In this document: piece after piece, positions 40,492-48,913 of the stretch
Numbering within the stretch: the stretch's first letter is position 1
Layout: the number at the start of each line of letters is the position of its first letter
From: Viridibacterium sp035456105
GTDB taxonomy: Bacteria > Pseudomonadota > Gammaproteobacteria > Burkholderiales > Rhodocyclaceae
Assembly: GCA_035456105.1 (NCBI GenBank)
Contig: DATIDV010000025.1
Span: forward strand, 1 to 64,000
Direction: 5' to 3'
Length of the DNA: 64,000 bases
Position numbers and translations under genes: made by a program
Notes under the pieces: model-generated
Told to the model about the DNA's origin: nothing
Databases searched by the model: none
Seen by the model: only the letters and a program-made list of their open reading frames with translations

Positions 40492-41907
40492 ATGGCCCAG
40501 CCGCGTGGCGGACAACAATCCGCACCACAAGACCCGCAGCTCGCAGCGTTGAAGTTGCCACCGCATTCGATCGAGGCGGAACAATCGCTCATTGGTGGCC
40601 TGCTGCTGGACAACTCCTGCTGGGACCGCGTGGCCGATCTGGCATCCGAGGTCGACTTCTATCGCGATGAGCATCGCCGCATCTTTCGACAGATCGCAAT
40701 CCTGATCGAGCAGGGCAAACCGGCGGATATCGTCACTGTCTTCGAAGCGCTCGACAAGAATAATGAATCACAGCACATCGGTGGGTTGGCCTATCTTGGT
40801 GAGATTGCCAACAACACGCCGTCAGCTGCGAATGCACGACGTTATGCGGAAATCGTTCGCGAGCGCGCCATTCTGCGCAAGCTTGTGACGGTTGGTGACG
40901 AGATTGCAGGCAGCGCGCTGACGCCTGGAGGTCGTAATGCCAGCATCATTCTTGATGAGGCTGAATCCAAAATCCTCAATATCCGCGATGAGGGCAGCAA
41001 GAGCTCGCAAGGCTTTACGCCAATTCAGCCGGTGCTCGGCACTGTGGTCGAACGTATCCAGGAGTTGTATTCGCGTGGAGACCAGGCCGCGGTAACCGGT
41101 GTGCCGACCGGCTTGGTCGATCTCGATGACAAGACTTCCGGCTTGCAACCAACCGACATGATCATCGTCGCGGGCCGTCCGGGTATGGGCAAGACCTCGT
41201 TCGCACTGAACATCGCGGAGAGTGTGGCGCTCGAGGCGGGTTTGCCAGTCGCGATTTTCTCGATGGAAATGCCGGCTACGCAGCTGGCGATGCGTTTTAT
41301 TTCGTCTGTCGGTCGTCTCGATCAGCATCGTCTGCGCACCGGCAAGCTCAATGATGACGAATGGCAGAAACTGACTTACGCGCTGGGCCGCCTGCATGAG
41401 GCGCCCATTTATATAGACGAAACGCCCGGCTTGAACCCGACCGACTTACGCGCACGCGCACGTCGTCTGCACCGCCAGTGCGGTGGAAAACTCGGGCTCA
41501 TTGTCATCGACTACCTGCAGCTGATGACGACGCTCAATCAAAGCGACAATCGCGCAGCCGAGTTGTCGGAAATCTCGCGCTCGGTAAAGGGGCTGGCGAA
41601 GGAGTTGAAGGTGCCGATCATGGCGTTGTCGCAGCTCAATCGTAGTCTGGAAAATCGCCCTAATAAACGCCCAATGGCCTCTGACTTGCGAGAGTCTGGT
41701 GCGCTAGAGCAGGATGCTGACATCATTATGTTTATTTACCGCGATGAAATTTACAACCCAGACACGCAAGATAAAGGCTTGGCGGAATTGATCATCGCCA
41801 AACACCGTAACGGGCCGACAGGCACGGTGCCCATGACTTTTGTGGGTGAGTACACGCGTTTTGAGAATTATGCGGGTTCGTCCTTTACGAATCGAGGCAG
41901 CGAGTAA
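40492..41907 (+). CDS. dnaB: Replicative DNA helicase DnaB
   Basis: A 471-residue hexameric helicase at the replication fork. The N-terminal domain begins LKLPPHSIEAEQSLIGGLLL. The RecA-like motor has Walker A GRPGMGKTS, FSMEMPATQLAMR, Walker B LIVIDYLQLM, and the SQLNRSLENRPNKRPMASDL arginine-finger region. There is no intein insertion. The rplI-dnaB neighbourhood is conserved in proteobacteria. Confidence 0.99.
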   Translation: MAQPRGGQQSAPQDPQLAALKLPPHSIEAEQSLIGGLLLDNSCWDRVADLASEVDFYRDEHRRIFRQIAILIEQGKPADIVTVFEALDKNNESQHIGGLAYLGEIANNTPSAANARRYAEIVRERAILRKLVTVGDEIAGSALTPGGRNASIILDEAESKILNIRDEGSKSSQGFTPIQPVLGTVVERIQELYSRGDQAAVTGVPTGLVDLDDKTSGLQPTDMIIVAGRPGMGKTSFALNIAESVALEAGLPVAIFSMEMPATQLAMRFISSVGRLDQHRLRTGKLNDDEWQKLTYALGRLHEAPIYIDETPGLNPTDLRARARRLHRQCGGKLGLIVIDYLQLMTTLNQSDNRAAELSEISRSVKGLAKELKVPIMALSQLNRSLENRPNKRPMASDLRESGALEQDADIIMFIYRDEIYNPDTQDKGLAELIIAKHRNGPTGTVPMTFVGEYTRFENYAGSSFTNRGSE

Positions 41908-41940
41908 TTTGGGCTGACAATACAAGCGGGTTCTAAAATG

Positions 41941-41966
41941 ACAAAGAGCGCCGCGGCGCTCTTTGT
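41941..41966. terminator. Terminator between dnaB and the lipoprotein gene
   Basis: ACAAAGAGCGCCG and CGGCGCTCTTTGT form a 26-base perfect palindrome followed by a TATTTAT tract. It lies between two convergent genes and can serve both. Confidence 0.9.
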
Positions 41967-41982
41967 TATTTATGCATAGCGA

Positions 41983-42387
41983 CTAAGGCTTGGCAACGTG
42001 CCAGGTATTGCCGCCTGCGCCTTCACCGGTCTTGTCCCCGGGCTTTGTATCCTTGGCCCACGTGTAAACCGGCTTGCCCTTGTAGGCCCACTGTTTCTTG
42101 CCGTCGTCACGCGTCACCACGCTCCAGTCGCCCGAAGCGGCAGCGCCATCGCCAGCCATGAGTGGCGGCCAATTGGTAGCGCATGGGCCGTTACAGGTGC
42201 TCTTGCCGGGGGCTGTGTCCTTATCGAAGATGTAAAGCGTCATGCCCTTGCTGTCGGTGAACACGCCATCAGCTACTTTTGCGGGGGCTGGAGCTTCGGT
42301 GGAAATGCTGCTACAGGCGGCGAGAACGGAGAGCGATGCGGCGATGACAGTGCTGCCAAGGATGCGACGGAAGGCTTCGTATTGCAT
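41983..42387 (-). CDS. Secreted-repeat (COG4315-type) lipoprotein
   Basis: A 134-residue lipoprotein. The signal peptide ends in the lipobox SVLAACSS. The mature protein has two copies of the repeat motif: GMTLYIFDKDTAPGKSTCNG with CATNWPPL, and KPVYTWAKDTKPGDKTGEG. This is the pattern of the 'secreted repeat of unknown function' family. It probably sits in the outer or inner membrane facing the periplasm. Role unknown. Confidence 0.92.
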   Translation of the reverse strand: MQYEAFRRILGSTVIAASLSVLAACSSISTEAPAPAKVADGVFTDSKGMTLYIFDKDTAPGKSTCNGPCATNWPPLMAGDGAAASGDWSVVTRDDGKKQWAYKGKPVYTWAKDTKPGDKTGEGAGGNTWHVAKP

Positions 42388-42485
42388 GGTCGTGTCTCCT
42401 GCGGTTGTGAGTGACATGTTATGAACACCGCCTGCACGCATTTATTCCATTGCGCTGCATGGATGGGCTGGACGTGCGGCGTAGA

Positions 42486-43151
42486 TCAGCGCTGTGCGAC
42501 AGTCGCCAGAGGCGCTTGGGTGACTTGTGCCTGTGGCTTGCTGTATGCCCACTTCTTTTCCCAGGCTGCACGCACTATGTTTGGGTACTCAGGGCGACCG
42601 AGGCTGCCGTTGTAGCGGCCGAGGGCGCGATACAGGTCGCCCTTTTCGATGTCGAGGTAGTGACGCAGGATCGTGCAGCCATAGCGCAGGTTGGTACGCA
42701 GATGGAATAGGTTCTGCTCGCTCGTGCCGATCTGCTTCACCCAGAACGGCATGACCTGCATGAAGCCGCGCGCGCCGACCGAGGACACGGCGTATTTGCG
42801 GAAGGCGCTTTCGACTTCGATGAGACCCAGAACCAGTTGCGGATCGAGGCCGGCACGCTGCGCTTCGTAATAAACCGTCTTGAGAAATTCAATGCGATCG
42901 CGTGTGTCTGGCAGGCGCTTCACCAGGCGTGGCGACATTTCCGTCAGCCAGCGCAGTTTTTCATCCTCTGATGCAAAGATCGGTTCCGGCGAAGCAGCGT
43001 CGCTGATCGCCTTCTGCATCGATGCCTGCACGCTTGCGGCGAGTACTTCCTGTTGCTGGCCGCCTGCAATGGCAAAGCCCGCAAAGCCCACGCCGAAACA
43101 GATTAGCAGGGCTTTGAGCGGGAGTGCCAGGCGGGTTGGCGAAAGCTTCAT
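42486..43151 (-). CDS. Lytic transglycosylase (SLT domain)
   Basis: A 221-residue exported murein-cleaving enzyme. A hydrophobic signal (ALLICFGVGFAGFAIAGG) is followed by the SLT domain: LVLGLIEVESAFRKYAVSSV with the catalytic Glu in VESAF, GARGFMQVMPFW, and LGRYNGSLGRPEYP. Its start overlaps the proS stop (ATGA), so it depends on proS transcription. Confidence 0.94.
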   Translation of the reverse strand: MKLSPTRLALPLKALLICFGVGFAGFAIAGGQQQEVLAASVQASMQKAISDAASPEPIFASEDEKLRWLTEMSPRLVKRLPDTRDRIEFLKTVYYEAQRAGLDPQLVLGLIEVESAFRKYAVSSVGARGFMQVMPFWVKQIGTSEQNLFHLRTNLRYGCTILRHYLDIEKGDLYRALGRYNGSLGRPEYPNIVRAAWEKKWAYSKPQAQVTQAPLATVAQR

Positions 43152-44860
43152 TGAGTATTGAGTTTTGATTTCACGAAAGCGGCAATATCCGGAACGGCCA
43201 CCTTGGTGGCCTCGGTATCGCGACGGCCTTGATATTCAAGCACATTTTCTTTCAGGCCACGGTCGCCGATCACCACGCGGTGGGGTACGCCGATCAGTTC
43301 CCAGTCGGCGAACATGGCGCCTGGACGCTCGTCGCGGTCGTCCAGCAGTACGTCGATGCCCGCAGCTTGCAGTTCGCTGTAGAGCTTGTTGGCCGTGTCG
43401 CGAACGGCCTCCGAGCGGCTCCAGCCCATCGGGCAGAGCACGACAGTGAAAGGCGCGATGCTGTCTGGCCAGATGATGCCGCGCTCATCGAAATTCTGCT
43501 CGATGGCGGCGCCCATGATGCGCGTAACACCGACGCCATAGCAGCCCATTTCCATGACCTGCTCCTTGCCGTCCTCGCCAATGAACTTGCAGCCCATGGC
43601 TTCGGAGTACTTTGTGCGCAGCTGGAAGATATGGCCGACTTCGATGCCGCGGCAGATGGCCAGCGTGCCTTGGCCGTCAGGCGATGGGTCACCTGCAACG
43701 GCGTTGCGGATGTCGGCAATCTCCGGCTCGGGGAAATCACGGCCGATGTTCGCGCCAGTGAAATGGTAGTCGTTCTCGTTGGCGCCGATGACGAAGTCGG
43801 ACAGCACGGCGGCAGAGCGGTCAATGTAGATGCGGCCCTTGAAGCCGATCGGGCCAAGCGAGCCAGGCGCTGCGCCGAAGGCCTGTTCGATGGTTGCGGG
43901 CGTAGAGAAGCGCAAGGGCGACATGACGCCTGCCAGCTTGCCGGTCTTCACTTCGTTCAGTTCATGATCACCGCGCAGCAGGAGCAAGACCGGGATACCT
44001 TCATCGCCATCGACAATCACTGATTTGACGGTCTGTGCGGCCGAAAGCTTGAGGAAAGCGGCCAGCTCGTCGATAGTCTTGGCGCCCGGCGTGTGTACCT
44101 TGGTCAGTGCCGCTTGGGGGGCAGGGCGACTCGTGGCCGGTGCAAGTGCTTCGGCCAGTTCGACATTGGCGGCGTAGTCGGAGTCGGGGTTGTAGGCGAG
44201 GGCGTCTTCGCCGGTTTCGGCGATCACGTGGAATTCATGTGAGCCCGTGCCGCCAATTGCGCCGGTGTCGGCGGCCACTGCGCGGAACTGCAAACCCAGT
44301 CGCGTGAAGATGCGCGAATAGGTGTCGAACATGTTCTGGTACTCGCGCTTCAGGTCGTCGAAGCTGGCGTGGAAGGAGTAGGCATCCTTCATCGTGAATT
44401 CGCGGCCGCGCATGATTCCAAAGCGCGGACGGCGCTCGTCACGGAACTTGGTCTGGATCTGGTACAGGTTTTTCGGCAGCTGGCGATAACTGCGGATTTC
44501 CTGGCGCACGATGTCGGTGACGACTTCTTCGGCCGTGGGTTGCAGCACGAAGTCGCGACCGTGGCGGTCCTTCAGGCGCAACAGCTCATCGCCCATCTTG
44601 TCGAAGCGCCCCGTCTCCTGCCATAGCTCGGCTGGCTGCACGACCGGCATCGCCAGTTCGATGGCGCCGGCGCGGTTCATCTCGTCGCGGATGATGCCTT
44701 CGATCTTGCGGATCACGCGCAGGCCCATCGGCATGTAGTTGTAGATGCCGGCGGAGAGCTTCTTGATCAGACCCGCACGCATCATCAGCTTGTGGCTGAC
44801 GATCTCTGCATCGGAAGGGGCATCCTTGAGGGTGGAGATGAAAAACTGGGTGGCGCGCAT
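43148..44860 (-). CDS. proS: Prolyl-tRNA synthetase
   Basis: A 570-residue bacterial-type ProRS. Class II motifs are visible: the N-terminal SHKLMMRAGLIKKLSAGIYN, motif 2 with FRDERRPRFGIMRGREFTMK, and motif 3 around MGCYGVGVTRIMGA. The central editing domain (INS/YbaK-like, about 240-400) is present. A C-terminal anticodon-binding domain follows. Confidence 0.98.
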   Translation of the reverse strand: MRATQFFISTLKDAPSDAEIVSHKLMMRAGLIKKLSAGIYNYMPMGLRVIRKIEGIIRDEMNRAGAIELAMPVVQPAELWQETGRFDKMGDELLRLKDRHGRDFVLQPTAEEVVTDIVRQEIRSYRQLPKNLYQIQTKFRDERRPRFGIMRGREFTMKDAYSFHASFDDLKREYQNMFDTYSRIFTRLGLQFRAVAADTGAIGGTGSHEFHVIAETGEDALAYNPDSDYAANVELAEALAPATSRPAPQAALTKVHTPGAKTIDELAAFLKLSAAQTVKSVIVDGDEGIPVLLLLRGDHELNEVKTGKLAGVMSPLRFSTPATIEQAFGAAPGSLGPIGFKGRIYIDRSAAVLSDFVIGANENDYHFTGANIGRDFPEPEIADIRNAVAGDPSPDGQGTLAICRGIEVGHIFQLRTKYSEAMGCKFIGEDGKEQVMEMGCYGVGVTRIMGAAIEQNFDERGIIWPDSIAPFTVVLCPMGWSRSEAVRDTANKLYSELQAAGIDVLLDDRDERPGAMFADWELIGVPHRVVIGDRGLKENVLEYQGRRDTEATKVAVPDIAAFVKSKLNTQ

Positions 44861-45059
44861 TGGAGATCAGTCGATTCGGAATGTTCTGGAGCCGGCGATT
44901 GTAACGCATCGGCCATACGCGAAATTGATGTGGCGGGTCGTGTGCCGCAGCCGTTTCAGCAGTCGCGCATTTCGACCGCATCCCCGTCACGGTTCCGTGT
45001 TTCCTCGGCAGCGGAACTGTGGAACAATCGGCAGCAGTCAATGTATTAAGGTGCCCATC

Positions 45060-45602
45060 ATGCTCGACAGAGACGGTTATCGTCCCAATGTCGGCATCGT
45101 CATCGCCAATGCACGCAATGAGGTCTTTTGGGGCAAACGGATTCGCGAACATTCCTGGCAGTTTCCGCAAGGTGGTATCAAGCAGGGCGAGTCGCCCGAG
45201 CAGGCCATGTTCCGCGAGTTGTTCGAAGAGACCGGTTTATCCCCCGAGCATGTTCAGGTGCTCGGCAGGACGCGTGACTGGCTGCGTTATGACGTGCCGA
45301 AAAACTGGATCAAGCGCGAGTGGCGTACCACTTATCGTGGTCAGAAACAGATCTGGTTCCTGCTGCGCATGCGCGGTCGCGATTGCGATGTGAGTCTGCG
45401 GGCCAGCGGCCATCCCGAATTCGATGCCTGGCGCTGGGCGCAGTATTGGGTGCCGCTCGAGAACGTAATCGAGTTCAAGCGTGGCGTCTATCGTCATGCG
45501 CTTAATGAGTTGGGCCATATTCTCTTTCACGGGGATCTGGCCAAGCGTCCGCAGTGCTACACGGAACTCGATAAAGCGTCGGCGGGTAGCGATGCCATTT
45601 GA
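45060..45602 (+). CDS. rppH: RNA pyrophosphohydrolase RppH
   Basis: RppH removes pyrophosphate from mRNA 5' ends and starts decay. The 180-residue Nudix protein begins MLDRDGYRPNVGIVIANARN. The Nudix box spans residues 38-60 (GGIKQGES, then REL, FEETG). The WIKREWRTTYRGQKQIWFLL segment is typical of RppH. It diverges from proS and its 3' end overlaps coq7 by 11 bases. Confidence 0.96.
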   Translation: MLDRDGYRPNVGIVIANARNEVFWGKRIREHSWQFPQGGIKQGESPEQAMFRELFEETGLSPEHVQVLGRTRDWLRYDVPKNWIKREWRTTYRGQKQIWFLLRMRGRDCDVSLRASGHPEFDAWRWAQYWVPLENVIEFKRGVYRHALNELGHILFHGDLAKRPQCYTELDKASAGSDAI

Positions 45603-46215
45603 TCGCGCCATCGTCGAGTTCGACAAAATCCTGCGCACTCTTGCTGCCCCGGCGCAATCGACACGGCCGGTGCCCGGTGAACTCCTGCCTGAAGCCGATC
45701 TGAGCGATGCGCAGCGTAGCGAGGTCGCTGCGCTGATGCGCGTCAATCACGTCGGCGAAATCTGCGCACAGGCGCTCTATCAGGGCCAAGCGATTACCTC
45801 GCGGGACGCGGGCCTGCGTCGCTCGCTGGAGCACGCTGCCGAAGAAGAAACCGAGCACCTTGCCTGGACGGCGCAACGTATCAGCGAACTTGGCGGCCGT
45901 ACCAGTTTGCTTAATCCGCTGTGGTACTTTGGCGCGCTCGGCATGGGCGTAGCAGCGGGGCTGGCTGGCGACAAATGGAATCTTGGTTTTCTGGCTGAGA
46001 CCGAACGCCAGGTGGAGGCGCATCTAGGCAGCCACCTCGACCGCATTCCGGCTGAGGACGTGCGTTCGCGCGCCATTCTCGACCAGATGAAAGCCGATGA
46101 GATGGCACATGCCACCACGGCGGTGAGTCTTGGCGCTGCCGAATTGCCCGAACCCGTCAGGAAAGCGATGACTTTTGCCTCGCGCGTTATGACGACGCTG
46201 GCATACCGGGTTTGA
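45592..46215 (+). CDS. coq7: 3-demethoxyubiquinol 3-hydroxylase (Coq7)
   Basis: A 207-residue di-iron hydroxylase of ubiquinone synthesis, membrane-associated. Iron ligands appear as Glu in VNHVGEICAQALYQGQ, the EETEH motif in AEEETEHLAW, and the final pair in KADEMAHATTAV. It overlaps the end of rppH, giving tight coupling. Confidence 0.96.
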   Translation: MPFDRAIVEFDKILRTLAAPAQSTRPVPGELLPEADLSDAQRSEVAALMRVNHVGEICAQALYQGQAITSRDAGLRRSLEHAAEEETEHLAWTAQRISELGGRTSLLNPLWYFGALGMGVAAGLAGDKWNLGFLAETERQVEAHLGSHLDRIPAEDVRSRAILDQMKADEMAHATTAVSLGAAELPEPVRKAMTFASRVMTTLAYRV

Positions 46216-46242
46216 TCTCACTCTTTCTTTTTGTTCGTGCCC

Positions 46243-47142
46243 ATGAATCCCGATTTTGAAATTTCCCTCTGGCCCGGCGCGGCGCCGGGTTCGGCCGCGT
46301 TGAGCTTCGACGAAGTTCTTGAAGAGCGCAGCCCCGATACGTCGGCATTCTTCGATCGCGCCATCACGCGTGTCTTACGTCCGCGTCTCGCCGTGTTTCA
46401 CCCTGAGCGGCCGAATGGCGCGGCGGTGTTGCTCGCGCCGGGTGGCGGTTATCAGCGCGTCGTATGGGACAAGGAAGGCGTGGATGTCGCGCGCTGGCTG
46501 ATGGGGCTGGGCGTGACGGTCTGCGTGCTGGTTTATCGCCTGCCAGCCGAGGGGCATGAAAACGGCCGTGATGTGCCATTGCAGGACGCGCAGCGCGCCA
46601 TGCGTCTCGTTCGCCAGCATGCGGCAGAGTGGGGTGTCGACGCGGAGCGCGTTGGCGCGATGGGGTTCTCTGCCGGCGGTCACGTGATTTCCTCACTGGC
46701 AACTGGATTTGAGCGCGCGGTGTATGCACAGGTGGATGCCGCCGATGCGCTGTCAGCGCGCCCGGATTTCGTCGTGCTGGGCTACCCGGTGATATCCATG
46801 GATATGGGGATTGCGCATGCAGGTTCGCGCCAGAATCTGTTGGGAGGAGATCCCGATGCTGCCCCCGATGCGGCAACGCTCAAGGCGTTTTCAAGCGATG
46901 AGTGCGTCAGCGCGGCTACGCCCGAAACCTTCATCCTTTTGCCGGACGATGATGCGGCCGTGCCGCCGGAAAATTCGATTCGCTATTACCTGGCGTTGCG
47001 GCGCGCTGGCGTGAAGGCAGAGCTGCATGTTTTCCGCGACGGCGGGCATGGCTTTGGCATACGCCTCGCGACCGGGCCGGTAAGTGTCTGGACGACATTG
47101 TGCGAAAACTGGTTGCGTCAGAATCGCTGGTTGCTGCAGTAG
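46243..47142 (+). CDS. Alpha/beta hydrolase, BD-FAE/acetyl-esterase type
   Basis: A 299-residue cytosolic hydrolase. Oxyanion motif APGGGYQ, nucleophile elbow MGFSAGGH (G-x-S-x-G), acidic residue near LLPDDDAAVP, and His in DGGHGFGI complete the triad. No signal peptide. Related enzymes deacetylate xylan or small esters. The natural substrate cannot be inferred here. Confidence 0.9.
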   Translation: MNPDFEISLWPGAAPGSAALSFDEVLEERSPDTSAFFDRAITRVLRPRLAVFHPERPNGAAVLLAPGGGYQRVVWDKEGVDVARWLMGLGVTVCVLVYRLPAEGHENGRDVPLQDAQRAMRLVRQHAAEWGVDAERVGAMGFSAGGHVISSLATGFERAVYAQVDAADALSARPDFVVLGYPVISMDMGIAHAGSRQNLLGGDPDAAPDAATLKAFSSDECVSAATPETFILLPDDDAAVPPENSIRYYLALRRAGVKAELHVFRDGGHGFGIRLATGPVSVWTTLCENWLRQNRWLLQ

Positions 47143-47158
47143 CGATGACGGGCGCGCA

Positions 47159-47428
47159 GTGAGAGCAGGGACGAGCCCTTACTGGCGCAAGACCCGACGC
47201 GTGACCTTTGCGTTATTGCTTTTGTGGCTCGGTGTGACACTGCTGACCTGCCTCTACGCACCGGAGCTTAACGCTTTCAGCTTTCTCGGTTTCCCGGTTG
47301 GATTCTACTTCGCCGCACAAGGCTCGCTGATCGTCTTCCTGCTGATCGTCGGTTTCTATGCCTGGTATATGAATCGGCTGGATCGTCGCGTCGCCGACGA
47401 TCAGGCACCGATCAACGATAACCCCTGA
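47159..47428 (+). CDS. DUF4212 small membrane protein, orphan symporter subunit
   Basis: An 89-residue protein with two membrane helices (VTFALLLLWLGVTLLTCLYA; FAAQGSLIVFLLIVGFYAWY) and the DUF4212 layout (YWRKTRR at the start, FLGFPVGFYFAAQGS, MNRLD at the end). In other bacteria it is the small partner of a sodium:solute symporter gene immediately downstream. No such gene follows here. The GTG at 47159 is the only sensible start. Its stop overlaps the end of the convergent glycosyltransferase gene by 17 bases. Confidence 0.85.
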   Translation: MRAGTSPYWRKTRRVTFALLLLWLGVTLLTCLYAPELNAFSFLGFPVGFYFAAQGSLIVFLLIVGFYAWYMNRLDRRVADDQAPINDNP

Positions 47429-48911
47429 AGCCTTCCAGCAGAATTACGTCCACTTCACGACGCAGCTTCGGCCCTGCGATGACAGAGACATGCGCCAGCG
47501 TCTTGTGGGAGCTGAAGCGTTCGATCACGCCGGCCGAGCCACTTTGTGTGACCAGGATGACGGAGCGCCCCAGGTCTTCGGTGCCGAGCGGCACGGTCAG
47601 TTGATAGTGGTCTTGCGGCGCGGCCTGCGGTTTCCAGGCTGCGTGTTGCAGATGCAGATCGCGCAGCTCATAGAGCAGGTGCGCCATCAGCGTGCGGTTT
47701 TCCGTCAACAACATGGCGTCCGGGTGTTCGGCGAGTATCGGGCGCAACTGTCTGGCGAGCACATCCCACGCGCGTGCACGCTTGAGTATGTCGAAGTTGG
47801 CGGGCACTGGTTTGCCAACGATCCGGTAGATGTCGCGCATGTGGTAGACCGCTACCATCATGATGGCATTGAGCGCGAGGGCCGCAATCCACCAGCGCAA
47901 TTTCAGGCGACCAAGAAAGACAACTGCCAGCATCGTGGCTGTGACAAAGGCCGGTGCAGCCCAGTTGCCGTTCGCTTCCGAGCGTAAGGCCTGCAGGAAT
48001 ACGATCGCCAGCAACGGCAGAGAGAAGCACACCAACAGCTGCTGGCGACCATCACGGCGTTGCTGCCATGCCACGTACAGCGCAGCCAAAAAGGCCAGCG
48101 CGATGCCGGGCCCGAGGGAGAGCAGTTGCGCGAGCAGGAATTCGCCGACATTGCCGTTCTTCTCGTTGACGCCTTCAACGTGGGTAATGTCAGCGGTATG
48201 GCGCAGCGTCGGGAAATCGTGCCCCCAGTTCCAGAGGATGTTCGGCAGGATCAACACGCCGGCCAGCGCGATGGCTGCCCACAGGCGCGGATTGCGCAGT
48301 TGTGCGCGGCGCTGTGGCGAGAGCAGCAGATAGAGCAGGGCGGATGCCCCGAAGACCAACATCGTGTACTTCGACATGGTGCCCAAGCCGAGCGCCCCAC
48401 CCAACAGCAGCCAGTCGCGCCAGCGATCCATTGATGTCGCGCGCACCAGCGCGAGAATGGCGAGCGTCCAGAAAAACAGCAGCGGCGCATCAGTGGATAC
48501 GAACAGCCCGAGTCCGGAGACGAAGGGGAGTAATGAAAAAGCGACGGCACAGCGCATGCCGGTGCGCGCATCGAAGAGCTGGCGGCCGAGCACGAAGAGC
48601 AGCCAGGCCGTCGCCGGGTAGAGCAGCATGGCAGGCAGCTTGACCGCAAGCATGTCGTCGCCGAACAGGGCTGTGGAGGCGGCGATGAGCCACGCAATGA
48701 ACGGGGGTTTGGAGAAGTAACCCCAATCGAGCTGTTGCGCCCAGGTCCAGTATTGCGCCTCGTCGACATACAGCGTGATACCCAGACGCGGCAGTATCCA
48801 GATGCGATAAAGCGTGACGATGCTCAACCATGCGAGCAGCATGCCGACGCCTGTCCGCGACGGAGGGCTGACAGTTGTTCGTGGCGCTTGCTGCTTGATC
48901 GGCTTCTGCAT
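47412..48911 (-). CDS. ArnT/GT39-like membrane glycosyltransferase (1)
   Basis: A 499-residue GT-C enzyme of the PMT_2 type. After an N-terminal helix comes the catalytic loop LYVDEAQYWTWAQQLDWGYF followed by SKPPFIAWL, which uses a conserved Asp. About ten more hydrophobic helices and a soluble C-terminal region follow. Such enzymes move a sugar from a polyprenyl-phosphate donor to lipid A or another envelope acceptor on the periplasmic side. It is the last gene of the operon. Confidence 0.9.
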   Translation of the reverse strand: MQKPIKQQAPRTTVSPPSRTGVGMLLAWLSIVTLYRIWILPRLGITLYVDEAQYWTWAQQLDWGYFSKPPFIAWLIAASTALFGDDMLAVKLPAMLLYPATAWLLFVLGRQLFDARTGMRCAVAFSLLPFVSGLGLFVSTDAPLLFFWTLAILALVRATSMDRWRDWLLLGGALGLGTMSKYTMLVFGASALLYLLLSPQRRAQLRNPRLWAAIALAGVLILPNILWNWGHDFPTLRHTADITHVEGVNEKNGNVGEFLLAQLLSLGPGIALAFLAALYVAWQQRRDGRQQLLVCFSLPLLAIVFLQALRSEANGNWAAPAFVTATMLAVVFLGRLKLRWWIAALALNAIMMVAVYHMRDIYRIVGKPVPANFDILKRARAWDVLARQLRPILAEHPDAMLLTENRTLMAHLLYELRDLHLQHAAWKPQAAPQDHYQLTVPLGTEDLGRSVILVTQSGSAGVIERFSSHKTLAHVSVIAGPKLRREVDVILLEGFRGYR

Positions 48912-48913
48912 GG

